A stretch of DNA of 64,000 nt from C-114 sp963719285 (GTDB taxonomy: Bacteria; Chloroflexota; Limnocylindria; Limnocylindrales; CSP1-4): the NCBI GenBank assembly GCA_963719285.1, contig CAVRBO010000001.1:620001-684000 (forward strand), written 5' to 3'. The position numbers were made by a program, and so were the translations under genes. The notes beneath the pieces are model-generated. The model was not told where the DNA came from. It searched no databases and worked only from the letters and a program-made list of their open reading frames with translations. Of this stretch, positions 1 through 7,877 are shown piece by piece. How positions within the stretch are numbered: position 1 is the stretch's first letter; each line of letters opens with the position of its first letter.

Positions 1-927
1 GCCGATCGCGACAAGACGGCCGCCGGGATCGAACAGGCGGACGGGGACCTCGCCGGACTCGCCCTTCGTCCCCCGGACGGCCTGCCCGCGGGCCACCCTG
101 GGCACATCGGTCGGGTCAAGCGTCAGGGCCGGGAGGGCGTCGAGTCCTGCGTCCAGCGGCAGGAGCAGCGCGGCGAGCTCGGATCGGTCCGGTTCGGGGT
201 CGGTCGACTCGCCGGCCGTGTCGCCACCGGCGGCCCGGCGCAGGACGTCGAGCGAGATCGCGTCCTCGAGACGGAACGGCCCGCTCGCCGTCCGGACGAG
301 CGCCCCGAGGTACGCGGCGCTGCCCAGTGCCGCGCCCAGGTCACGGGCGATGGCCCGGACGTACGTCCCGGCCGAGCACTCGACCTCGACGGTCGCGATC
401 GGACGGTCCGGGTCGGTGCCGTCCCAGTCCACGATCTCGATCCGGGCGATCGTGACCGTTCGCGGCCGCAGCTCGACCGTCCCGCCGGCCCGCGCGACGG
501 CGTATGCCCGCCGGCCGGCGACCTTCACGGCCGAGTAGGCCGGCGGCGTCTGCTCGATCGAACCCCGGAACGTCGCGAGCGCCCGCTCGACGGCCGACCG
601 GTCGGGTGCCGGTCCGGGGACCGGCGTCAGCTCGCCCTCGAGATCGTCCGTCGTGGACGACGCCCCGAAGCAGACCGTCGCCCGATAGGCCTTGGCGTCG
701 CCGAGGTGGTACTCGACGACCCTGGTGGCGCTGCCCAGGAAGAGGGGCAGGACACCGCTCGCGAACGGGTCAAGGGTGCCGCCGTGGCCGACCCGCCGGG
801 TCGCGCTGATGCGCCGGACGAGGGAGACCATGTCGTGCGACGTCGGGCCGGGGGGCTTGGCGAGGACGAGGATGCCTTCGAGCCCGGACCCGTGTCCTGG
901 CGTGCGACTCCGGCCGTGGCGCGACAT
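1..927 (-). CDS. truB: tRNA pseudouridine(55) synthase TruB, 3' end cut by window edge
   Basis: Isomerises U55 to pseudouridine in the T-loop of tRNAs. The first 309 codons are visible and the frame stays open to the left edge. The N-terminus carries the TruB signature: ILVLAKPPGPTSHD, then RRVGHGGTLDPFASGVLPL with the catalytic Asp in the GGTLDP motif, then AYSAVKVAGRRAYAVARAG, and the KxVECxxGTYVR-type segment VEVECSAGTYVRAIARDLG. The ATG at 927 follows nrnA by 26 nt. It is the last visible gene of nusA-rnpM-infB-rbfA-nrnA-truB, a classic translation/tRNA-modification operon. The C-terminal PUA-like end is not visible. Confidence 0.93.
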   Translation of the reverse strand, partial: MSRHGRSRTPGHGSGLEGILVLAKPPGPTSHDMVSLVRRISATRRVGHGGTLDPFASGVLPLFLGSATRVVEYHLGDAKAYRATVCFGASSTTDDLEGELTPVPGPAPDRSAVERALATFRGSIEQTPPAYSAVKVAGRRAYAVARAGGTVELRPRTVTIARIEIVDWDGTDPDRPIATVEVECSAGTYVRAIARDLGAALGSAAYLGALVRTASGPFRLEDAISLDVLRRAAGGDTAGESTDPEPDRSELAALLLPLDAGLDALPALTLDPTDVPRVARGQAVRGTKGESGEVPVRLFDPGGRLVAIG

Positions 928-953
928 CGGGAGAGCCTGGGCGACCGAGTCGT

Positions 954-1994
954 TCAGCGAACGACGTCGGCGGAGAGGCGGCGGGCCTCCGCGAGGACGG
1001 CGTCCTGGGCCGCGGCCAGCGGCAACGGGACCGTCGCGCCGGCGGCCCGGGCGTGCCCGCCACCGCCGAACAGGCCGGTCAGGACCGTGGCGTCCACCCC
1101 GTCGGGTCGCGTCCGGACACTGATCCTCGTCGCGCTCCCCTGCTCCTTGAAGATGATGGAGACCTCGGCCTGCTCGGCCTGCGAGAGCAGGTCGATGATG
1201 CCCTCGGACTGAGCGGCCACCGTGCCGGTCTCCGCGAAGTCCGTGTCGAGGATGCTCGACCAGACGACCAGGCCGTCGGGGCTGCTCGCGAGCCGGTCGA
1301 GCACGCGCCCGAACAGGCGGAGCTGGGTGTCGGGCTTGCTCCGGTACAGCCGGCGCGAGATCTCCGAGAGTGGCGCGCCGGCCGCGACGAGGGCCGCCGA
1401 GACGGCGAGGGTCCGTGGCGTGGCGTTCGGATGGGCGAACGTCGCCGTGTCCATGACGATCCCGGCCATCAGCGCAGCGGCCAGCCCGCCGCCGCTCGCG
1501 TCGAGCGGCACGTGGAGCCGGTTCGCGAGGAGCGCCACCATCTCGCATGTAGCCGCAGCCGCCGGATCGACCCAGTCGGCCGGGCCGGTCGCCTCGTTCG
1601 AGACGTGATGGTCGATGACGACCCGCGGCAGCTCATCGAAGAGTCGCGCGTGACGCCCGCGGACGTCGCCCACCCGATCGAGCGACCCGCAGTCCGAGAT
1701 CACCAGCAGGTCGTAGGCCGCGCCGGGTTCCGGGTCCGTCCTGAACCGCTCGACGCCGGCCAGGAAGTCGTACAGGGCCGGCGGCGGGTCCGTGCAGACC
1801 GGCGTCGCGCGACCACCGAGCGCCTCGACCAGCGTCGCGACGCCGAGGGTCGCCCCCAGGGTGTCCGCATCGGGGTTCTCGTGGCTCACCGCCAGGACGC
1901 GCTTCGCGCGCGACAGGCGCTCCACGACGGCATCGGGGACCACGGCGGCCCACGGCCCCAGGTCCAAGGCGGCCGTCGTCGCGTCGAGCGTCAT
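954..1994 (-). CDS. nrnA: DHH/DHHA1 phosphoesterase, NrnA-type oligoribonuclease / pAp phosphatase
   Basis: 346-residue DHH-family phosphoesterase. It is expected to degrade short oligoribonucleotides and dephosphorylate pAp in the cytoplasm, using a Mn-binding Asp/His cluster. Visible motifs: HENPDAD (about 38-44), SDCG (100-103), DHH (128-130), and the C-terminal DHHA1 glycine motif GGGGHARAAG (about 310). Length fits NrnA (310-350 residues). Its ATG overlaps the rbfA stop as ATGA, so it is translationally coupled, and the rbfA-nrnA-truB order is standard in Firmicutes and Chloroflexota. Family is secure; which substrate matters in the cell is inferred. Confidence 0.93.
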   Translation of the reverse strand: MTLDATTAALDLGPWAAVVPDAVVERLSRAKRVLAVSHENPDADTLGATLGVATLVEALGGRATPVCTDPPPALYDFLAGVERFRTDPEPGAAYDLLVISDCGSLDRVGDVRGRHARLFDELPRVVIDHHVSNEATGPADWVDPAAAATCEMVALLANRLHVPLDASGGGLAAALMAGIVMDTATFAHPNATPRTLAVSAALVAAGAPLSEISRRLYRSKPDTQLRLFGRVLDRLASSPDGLVVWSSILDTDFAETGTVAAQSEGIIDLLSQAEQAEVSIIFKEQGSATRISVRTRPDGVDATVLTGLFGGGGHARAAGATVPLPLAAAQDAVLAEARRLSADVVR

Positions 1995-2614
1995 CGGGAC
2001 GGGCCGGCGCCGCGGCCCGACGATCCGCCACCGGGCTTGCGGGCCTGGGGCGGGCCGGGCTTGCGCGGCCGGCGTGCGTCGCGCCGGGCCGACATCGACG
2101 CGGCGAGGGTCGCCGCATACTCGGCGGCCGCCGCGCCGAAGCCCTCCGGCACCGCCGGTGGTCCGGGCAGCGCCGGCGGCGGCACGCCGAGGCCGGGGCT
2201 GCCAGTCGGTGCCGCTCCCCGGCTCGGCGTGGGCAGGGACTCACCGGCCGGCGCGTCTCCGGCCTCCCGGCCGGTCTCGATCGAGTCGAGGACCTGGAGG
2301 ATGCGCGTCCCCCGCTCGATGGAGTCATCCAGGCGGACGTGCAGGTCCGGGATGCGCTTGAGGCGCAGCCGCGTCCCGAGCTCGCGCCGGATGAAGACCA
2401 TCGAATGGTCGAGTGCGACGAGGGTGTCGCCTCGCTCGGCCGTGCCGCCGATGATGCTGACCCACACGCGCGCGTGACGGAGATCCGGGTCCGTCTCGAC
2501 CTTCGTGACCGTGGCGAAGCCCAGCCGCGGATCGGCGATCTCGCGCTCCAGCATCGCCCCGATCTCCTGGCGGAGGAGCTCATCGAGGCGGTCGGTCCGC
2601 TGGCTCATCGGCAT
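1991..2614 (-). CDS. rbfA: 30S ribosome-binding factor RbfA
   Basis: Late 30S assembly factor that binds near 16S helix 1. The KH-type core is in the first ~115 residues: RTDRLDELLRQEIGAML, the DPRLGFATVTKV segment, and the RRELGTRLRLKRIPDLHV strand typical of RbfA. The remaining ~90 residues are a Pro/Ala/Gly- and Arg-rich tail, making 207 residues against about 120 for most homologues; the tail looks disordered. Start ATG 2614 is chosen over the in-frame ATG 2608, 22 nt after the infB stop. It overlaps nrnA by ATGA. Confidence 0.92.
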   Translation of the reverse strand: MPMSQRTDRLDELLRQEIGAMLEREIADPRLGFATVTKVETDPDLRHARVWVSIIGGTAERGDTLVALDHSMVFIRRELGTRLRLKRIPDLHVRLDDSIERGTRILQVLDSIETGREAGDAPAGESLPTPSRGAAPTGSPGLGVPPPALPGPPAVPEGFGAAAAEYAATLAASMSARRDARRPRKPGPPQARKPGGGSSGRGAGPSR

Positions 2615-2636
2615 CGCCTCCGGTCGGGCCGTCCGG

Positions 2637-4547
2637 TCAGTTGGACGGCGCCCGACTGACGGTCTGGCTCGAGAAGCACTCGATGATGTCCCCCTCCACG
2701 ATGTCGTGGAAGTTGGCCAGCCCGATGCCGCACTCGAAGCCGGTGGCCACCTCGCGGACGTCGTCGCGGAAGCGGCGCAGCGATTCGATCCGGTCCGTGG
2801 CGACGACCTTGCCGCCACGCCAGATCCGGGCGTTGCTCCGGATGATCCGGCCATCGGTGACATAGGACCCGGCGATGACCGTGTTCTTGCCGACCTTGAT
2901 GACCTGGCGGACCTCCGCCCGGCCCTCCACGACCTCGACCACCTCGGGCTCGAGGAGGCCCTTGAGGGCCGCGTCGATGTCGTCTGTGAGCTTGTAGATG
3001 ATGTCGTAGAGCCGGATGTCGACGCCCTCGGCCTCGGCCGACCGGCGCGCCGTGTCGGTGACTTTCGTGTTGAACCCGACGACGATCGCGTCCGACGCGG
3101 TGGCCAGCATGATGTCGTTGTCGGTGATGTCGCCGGCCGCCTCGTGGAGGACGTTGATCCGGACATCGTCCGTGCCGATCTGCTCCAGCGCGTGGGTGAT
3201 GGCCCCAAGAGAACCCGACACGTCGGCCTTGAGGATGATCCGCAGCTCCTTGGCCTGGCCGGCCTGGATCTGGCGGTACAGGTCCTCGAGCGTGGCCCGG
3301 CCACTCCCGTCGCCTGTCCGAGCCGAGTTGTCCGCGCGGCGGGTCTCGACCATCGTCCGGGCCGCCTTCTCGTCCGCGACGGCGCGCAGGATGTCGCCGG
3401 CCTCGGGGACCTCGCCCAGCCCGAGCACGACGACGGCGGTCGACGGACCGGCCTTCTGGACCCGCTTGCCAGCCGAGTTCTCGAGCGCGCGCACCTTGCC
3501 GAAGGTCTCGCCGACGACGATGACGTCGCCGACGCGGAGCGTGCCCGTCTGGATGATCGCCGTGGCGACCGGACCGCGACCCTTGTCGAGCTCGGCCTCC
3601 ACGATCGTGCCGATGGCGGCCCGCTTCGGGTTCGCCTTGAGCTCCTGGAGATCCGCGACGAGGAGGATCATCTCGAGCAGCTCGTCGAGGCCGGTCCGGG
3701 CCTTGGCCGAGACGGCCACGAGGGGCGTGTCGCCGCCGTACTCCTCGACGATGACACCCGCCTCGGAGAGCTCGGTCTTCACCCGGTCGGGATTGGCATC
3801 GGGCTTGTCGATCTTGTTGAGGGCGATGACGATCGGGACGCGGGCCGCCTTGGCGTGGTGGATCGCCTCGAGCGTCTGGGGCATGACCCCGTCGTCCGCG
3901 GCGACGACCACGACGGCGATGTCGGTCACGCGGGCGCCCCGGGCGCGCATCGCGGTGAACGCCTCGTGGCCCGGCGTGTCCAGGAAGACGACCCGACGGC
4001 CGTCCTTGTCGACTTCGCTCGCCCCGATGTGCTGGGTGATCCCGCCGCGCTCGCCGGCCGCGATCTCGGTCGTCCGGATCGCATCGAGCAGGCTCGTCTT
4101 GCCGTGGTCGACGTGGCCCATGACCGTCACGATCGGGGCGCGGGGCTCGAGCAGCGCGGGATCGTCCTCTTCGTATAGGACTTCCTTGGTCGCCGCTTCG
4201 GCCGCGGGCTCGCCGTCGTCCTCGCCGGTCGCACCGGCCGCGGACGCGAGCACGGGCTCCGCGATCTCGTAGCCGAGCTCGCCCGCCACCAGCGATGCCG
4301 TGTCGCGATCGATGAGCTGGTTGATCGTCGCGAAGATCCCGCTCTTGATGAGCTCGCGGATCACGTCCGCGGGATTGACCCCGAGCAGCTCCGCGAGCTC
4401 CTTGACCGTGATCGTCGACGGGACTTCGATCGCGCCACGCTCACGCGGGTCGGCGACCTGTACGGACGTCGGCGTCCCGCCGTTCTCGCGACGCGGTGGC
4501 TTGCGGGGTCCGCGTCGGCCGCGGGTGCCGCTCCTACTCCTGGCCAA
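2637..4547 (-). CDS. infB: Translation initiation factor IF-2 (short form)
   Basis: GTPase that places fMet-tRNA on the 30S P site and promotes subunit joining. 636 residues: a short basic N-terminus, the IF2_N helical module (ITVKELAELLGVNPADVIREL, about 46-66), then the G domain with GHVDHGKT (144-151), DTPGH (190-194) and NKID (243-246), then domains II-IV ending near the stop. It lacks the long variable N-terminus of enterobacterial IF-2. The start is TTG at 4547, supported by a perfect AGGAGG (4553-4558) five bases upstream, inside the end of rnpM, which it overlaps by 14 nt. Confidence 0.96.
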   Translation of the reverse strand: MARSRSGTRGRRGPRKPPRRENGGTPTSVQVADPRERGAIEVPSTITVKELAELLGVNPADVIRELIKSGIFATINQLIDRDTASLVAGELGYEIAEPVLASAAGATGEDDGEPAAEAATKEVLYEEDDPALLEPRAPIVTVMGHVDHGKTSLLDAIRTTEIAAGERGGITQHIGASEVDKDGRRVVFLDTPGHEAFTAMRARGARVTDIAVVVVAADDGVMPQTLEAIHHAKAARVPIVIALNKIDKPDANPDRVKTELSEAGVIVEEYGGDTPLVAVSAKARTGLDELLEMILLVADLQELKANPKRAAIGTIVEAELDKGRGPVATAIIQTGTLRVGDVIVVGETFGKVRALENSAGKRVQKAGPSTAVVVLGLGEVPEAGDILRAVADEKAARTMVETRRADNSARTGDGSGRATLEDLYRQIQAGQAKELRIILKADVSGSLGAITHALEQIGTDDVRINVLHEAAGDITDNDIMLATASDAIVVGFNTKVTDTARRSAEAEGVDIRLYDIIYKLTDDIDAALKGLLEPEVVEVVEGRAEVRQVIKVGKNTVIAGSYVTDGRIIRSNARIWRGGKVVATDRIESLRRFRDDVREVATGFECGIGLANFHDIVEGDIIECFSSQTVSRAPSN

Positions 4548-4830
4548 TCGTGCCTCCTGGGGTGTCGATATCGGGCTTGTTGTTGAGTTCGAGCGCCGTG
4601 CGCCGCGTCACCGCGGCGCCTTCGCTCGGGAGTCCGGTCGCGTGGTCCGGCAGTTCGAGCTCGCTCCGGAGGTCGTCCGGCAGCGGCACGCCGAGGGCGC
4701 GGCTGAGGATGTTCCTGGCGAGGGCCGTGCGCCGACATCCGGGGTCGACGCACAGGTACGCGCCTCGACCGGCGAGCCGGCCCGACGCGTCCATCATCAT
4801 CCGCCCATCAGGCGTTCGCACGATGCGCAC
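4534..4830 (-). CDS. rnpM: RnpM/YlxR (DUF448) RNA-binding protein; true start unclear
   Basis: Small YlxR-family protein found between nusA and infB in many bacteria; the B. subtilis homologue binds and modulates RNase P. The core reads LVRIVRTPDGR..GRGAYLCVDPGC, the family hallmark. The first canonical start in frame is GTG 4830, but the family's N-terminal TCVACR motif (CxxC, about 4855-4872) lies in the same open frame upstream. No ATG, GTG or TTG precedes it before an in-frame TGA within the end of nusA. Either a non-canonical codon starts the real protein (about 15-25 residues longer), or a base is wrong, or the CxxC has been lost. The C-terminus runs 14 nt into infB. Confidence 0.8.
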   Translation of the reverse strand: MRIVRTPDGRMMMDASGRLAGRGAYLCVDPGCRRTALARNILSRALGVPLPDDLRSELELPDHATGLPSEGAAVTRRTALELNNKPDIDTPGGTIGQE

Positions 4831-4931
4831 CAGCTCACGCTTGGCGCGACTCGTCCGGCAGGCGACGCACGTCCGGGTGGGTACGGGACGCGGGCGGGCC
4901 TGCGGGCTCGGCCGCCGGGGGGCCGCGGCGG

Positions 4932-6437
4932 CTACGACGCCACCTCGCCGTCAGCGACCTTCTTGGCCCGCGTCCGGGGCTTGGCCGGCGCCTTGACGGC
5001 GACCGAGCCCGATCCGTCGCCCTCGGCGGGAGCCGCCTTCGTGGTCCTGGCTGCCTTGGCAGCGGCAGGCTTGGCGGTGGCTGCCTTGGTTGCGGCAGGC
5101 TTGGCGGTGGCTGCCGTGGCAGGCTTGGCGGTGGCAGGCTTGGCGGTGGCAGGCTTGGCGGCCTTGACAGCCTTTGCCGGCTTCTCCGCCCCGGCGGCCA
5201 CGGCGACCGTGCCCGCGTCGACGGTCTCGGCGGCTTTCGTGGCGGCCTTCGCGCGCGGCTTGGCGGGCGCCTTGGCCGCCGCGGCCTCGGTGCCGTTGCC
5301 GGATCCCTCCACCGGCGTGGCGGGAGCGGTCCCGCTCACCGTAGCCGGGCCATCCCCGTCGATACCTCCGTCCGCGGCCGAGGCACGGGCGGCCTTCGCC
5401 TCCGCGACGGAGACGTCGCTTCGGATGTCGATCCGCCAGCCGGTCAGTTTCGCGGCGAGCCGGGCGTTCTGGCCCTCGCGGCCGATGGCCAGCGAGAGCA
5501 TCCGCTCGGGGACCGTGATGCTTGCGATGCGATGCTCCTCGTCGATGTCCACGCCCAGGACCTGGGCGGGTGACAGGGCGTTGGCCACGAACACGGCCGG
5601 ATCGTCGCTCCACGGGATGACGTCGATCTTCTCGCCGCCGAGCTCGGCGACCACGGACTGGACCCGCGCGCCGCGCTGGCCCACGGTCGCGCCGACCGGG
5701 TCGAGGCCCTCCTGGCGGCTGCCGACGGCCACCTTGGACCGACTGCCCGGCTCGCGCGCGATGGCCTTGATCTCGACCGTGCCGGCGTGGATCTCGGGGA
5801 CCTCGAGCTCGAACAACCGGCGCAGGAAGCCCTTGTCGCGCCGGCTGACGAAGATCTGGGGGCCTTTGGTGGAGCGACGGACCTCGAGCACGAACGCCTT
5901 GACGTTCTGGCCGATCCGGTAGTGCTCGACGGGTGACTGCTCGGTCGTCGCAAGGATCGCCTCGACGCCCTTTCCGACGTCCAGGATGATGGCGCGCGGC
6001 TCGACCCGGTTGACCTGGCCCGTGATCATCTCGCCTTCACGACTGGCGAACTGGTCGAAGACCACGTCGCGCTCGGCCTCGCGCAGCCGCTGGAGCACGA
6101 CCTGCTTGGCCGTCTGGGCGTGGATCCGGCCGAAGTGGCTGGGATCGAGCTCTTCGATCTCGACGAGGTCGCCCACGTTGGCGTCCGACTTGTGGGTCCT
6201 GGCCTCCTCGAGCGTGAACTCGGACAGCGGCTCCTCGATCTCCTCGACGACCGTGCGGGCGCGGTAGGCCCGGATCTTGCCGGTGTCGGCGTCGATCTGG
6301 ACATGGATGTCCTCGACCCCGTCCGTCCGTCGCCAGGCGGCCTCGATGGCCTCCTCGATCGTCCGGATGAGCTGTTCCTTGGGAACCTGCTTCTCGGCGT
6401 TGAGCTGCAGGAGGGCGCCGACGAAATCGCGACTCAT
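4932..6437 (-). CDS. nusA: Transcription termination/antitermination factor NusA
   Basis: RNA polymerase-associated pausing, termination and antitermination factor. 501 residues: N-terminal RNAP-binding domain (1-125), S1 domain (about 135-200, GEMITGQVNRVEPRAIILDV), tandem KH domains (about 230-350, with VGQRGARVQSV and AIGREGQNARLAAKLTGW), then an unusual 150-residue Ala/Lys/Pro tail with repeated AKPAT units. ATG 6437 (MSRDFV) is preferred over an upstream in-frame start because GGGAGG sits 6 nt before it. First gene of its operon; a promoter and a strong hairpin lie in the leader. The usual upstream partner rimP is absent. Confidence 0.95.
   Translation of the reverse strand: MSRDFVGALLQLNAEKQVPKEQLIRTIEEAIEAAWRRTDGVEDIHVQIDADTGKIRAYRARTVVEEIEEPLSEFTLEEARTHKSDANVGDLVEIEELDPSHFGRIHAQTAKQVVLQRLREAERDVVFDQFASREGEMITGQVNRVEPRAIILDVGKGVEAILATTEQSPVEHYRIGQNVKAFVLEVRRSTKGPQIFVSRRDKGFLRRLFELEVPEIHAGTVEIKAIAREPGSRSKVAVGSRQEGLDPVGATVGQRGARVQSVVAELGGEKIDVIPWSDDPAVFVANALSPAQVLGVDIDEEHRIASITVPERMLSLAIGREGQNARLAAKLTGWRIDIRSDVSVAEAKAARASAADGGIDGDGPATVSGTAPATPVEGSGNGTEAAAAKAPAKPRAKAATKAAETVDAGTVAVAAGAEKPAKAVKAAKPATAKPATAKPATAATAKPAATKAATAKPAAAKAARTTKAAPAEGDGSGSVAVKAPAKPRTRAKKVADGEVAS
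5118..5162 (-). repeat. 15-bp coding tandem repeat in the nusA tail
   Basis: Three consecutive copies of a 15-bp unit (GGCAGGCTTGGCGGT on plus, last base varying in copy 3) at 5118, 5133 and 5148. Degenerate copies extend left to about 5050. Read on minus, each unit encodes AKPAT or a variant. The tail is lysine-rich, so it could contact RNA or DNA non-specifically (inference). Confidence 0.85.
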
Positions 6438-6484
6438 GCTTGCGCCTCCCGACTTCATCGTCCGTACCGGGCCGCTCACAAAGA

Positions 6485-6505
6485 GACGTGGGGGTCACCC
6501 ACGTC
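6485..6505 (-). promoter_or_regulatory. Perfect hairpin in the nusA leader (possible attenuator)
   Basis: Eight-base perfect stem GACGTGGG/CCCACGTC with a five-base loop, between the nusA promoter and its start codon. On the transcript it is followed by TCTCTTTG, so it resembles a weak intrinsic attenuator. NusA operons are autoregulated in other bacteria by leader termination; a role here is inference. Confidence 0.6.
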
Positions 6506-6534
6506 AGGAGGCGGCCATTCGAGTTAAGGCGCGA

Positions 6535-6540
6535 AGTATA
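6535..6540 (-). promoter_or_regulatory. Predicted -10 box of the nusA operon
   Basis: TATACT on minus, preceded by GTG and followed by about 97 nt of leader to nusA. No -35-like hexamer is visible at 16-18 bp. It belongs to the recurrent extended -10 element seen before several operons here. Confidence 0.6.
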
Positions 6541-6598
6541 CACCGAGGGGGCTTCCGAGCGCCGTCCGGCGTGCTCGCGGCCGACCCTCCCTCGCCGT

Positions 6599-7861
6599 TC
6601 AGGCCGGGGCGACGGCAGGGAAGCGGCGGTCGATGTACGCGTCGAGGATGGCCAGGAACTCCGGGACGATCGCGTCGCCGCGCAGCGTCCGGTCGAGCTT
6701 GCCGTCGATGAACACCGGGGCGACCGGGTCCTCGAACGTGCCGGGCAGGCTGATCCCGATGTCGGCGTGCTTGCTCTCGCCCGGGCCGTTGACGACGCAG
6801 CCCATGACCGCGACCCGGAGTTCCTCGACGCCCGGGTGGATCTCCTTCCAGGCCGGCATCGACGTGCGCAGGTAGGCCTGGATGTCGCGGGCCATCTCCT
6901 GGAAGAACGTGGACGTCGTGCGGCCGCAACCGGGACACGCCGACACCTGGGGCAGGAACGAGCGGATCCCCATGGACTGGAGGACCTGCTGGGCGATCTC
7001 CACCTCGCGCTCGCGCGCGCCGCCGGGATCGGGCGTGAGCGAGACCCGGATCGTGTCGCCGATGCCCTCGTTGAGCAGGATCGCCAGGCCGGCCGTGGAG
7101 GCGACGATGCCCTTGTCGCCCATGCCCGCCTCGGTCAGGCCCAGGTGGAGCGGCAGGTCGGTCCTGGCGGCGAGGAGCCGATAGACCTCGACGAGGTCCG
7201 CCACGCCGGAGACCTTGGCCGAGAGGATGATCCGGTCGTGGCGCAGTCCCACGGATTCCGCGAGCTCGGCCGACCGGGTCGCCGACTGGATCATCGCCTC
7301 GATCATCACGTCGCGGGCGTCGCGTGGTTCGGCCATCCGGGCATTGGCATCCATGAGCTCGGTCAGGAGCTGCTGGTCGAGCGAGCCCCAGTTGACCCCG
7401 ATCCGGACCGGCTTGTCGTACTCGATCGCGACCTTGACGATGGTCGAGAAGTGCTCGTCGTGGCGCTTCGCCCCCACGTTCCCGGGGTTGATCCGGTACT
7501 TGGCCAGGGCGGCCGCAGTCTCCGGGTACTTCGTCAGGAGGAGATGGCCGTTGTAGTGGAAGTCGCCCACGATCGGGACATCCACACCCAGGCCGCGGAC
7601 CTTGCGGGCGATCTCCGGAACGGCATCCGCCGCCGCCTCCGTGTTGACCGTGATCCGGACCAGCTCCGATCCCGCGTGAGCCAGCCTCGCGACCTGGATC
7701 GCCGTCGCGTCCGCGTCGGCCGTGTCCGTGTTCGTCATCGACTGGACGACGACGGGATGGGAGCTCCCGACGAGGACACCACCCACGTCGACGCTGACCG
7801 TGGAGCGCCGTCGAGGCTTCACCGGCCGCCTCCCACCGTTCCCGACACCGGCACCAGACAT
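6599..7861 (-). CDS. ispG: 4-hydroxy-3-methylbut-2-enyl diphosphate synthase IspG (GcpE)
   Basis: Penultimate enzyme of the MEP isoprenoid pathway: reductive ring opening of MEcPP to HMBPP using a 4Fe-4S cluster. 420 residues with an N-terminal TIM barrel (VQSMTNTDTADADAT, GDFHYNG, RINPGN, RIGVNWGS) and a C-terminal cluster domain with ligands Cys309 and Cys312 (CPGCGR) and Cys355 (GCVVNGPGE). Start ATG 7861 lies 16 nt after rseP. Together with dxr two genes upstream and uppS/cdsA it forms an isoprenoid/envelope-lipid block. The last gene of this operon, followed by the nusA promoter. Confidence 0.96.
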   Translation of the reverse strand: MSGAGVGNGGRRPVKPRRRSTVSVDVGGVLVGSSHPVVVQSMTNTDTADADATAIQVARLAHAGSELVRITVNTEAAADAVPEIARKVRGLGVDVPIVGDFHYNGHLLLTKYPETAAALAKYRINPGNVGAKRHDEHFSTIVKVAIEYDKPVRIGVNWGSLDQQLLTELMDANARMAEPRDARDVMIEAMIQSATRSAELAESVGLRHDRIILSAKVSGVADLVEVYRLLAARTDLPLHLGLTEAGMGDKGIVASTAGLAILLNEGIGDTIRVSLTPDPGGAREREVEIAQQVLQSMGIRSFLPQVSACPGCGRTTSTFFQEMARDIQAYLRTSMPAWKEIHPGVEELRVAVMGCVVNGPGESKHADIGISLPGTFEDPVAPVFIDGKLDRTLRGDAIVPEFLAILDAYIDRRFPAVAPA

Positions 7862-7877
7862 CGAGCGTCGCCGCGAT

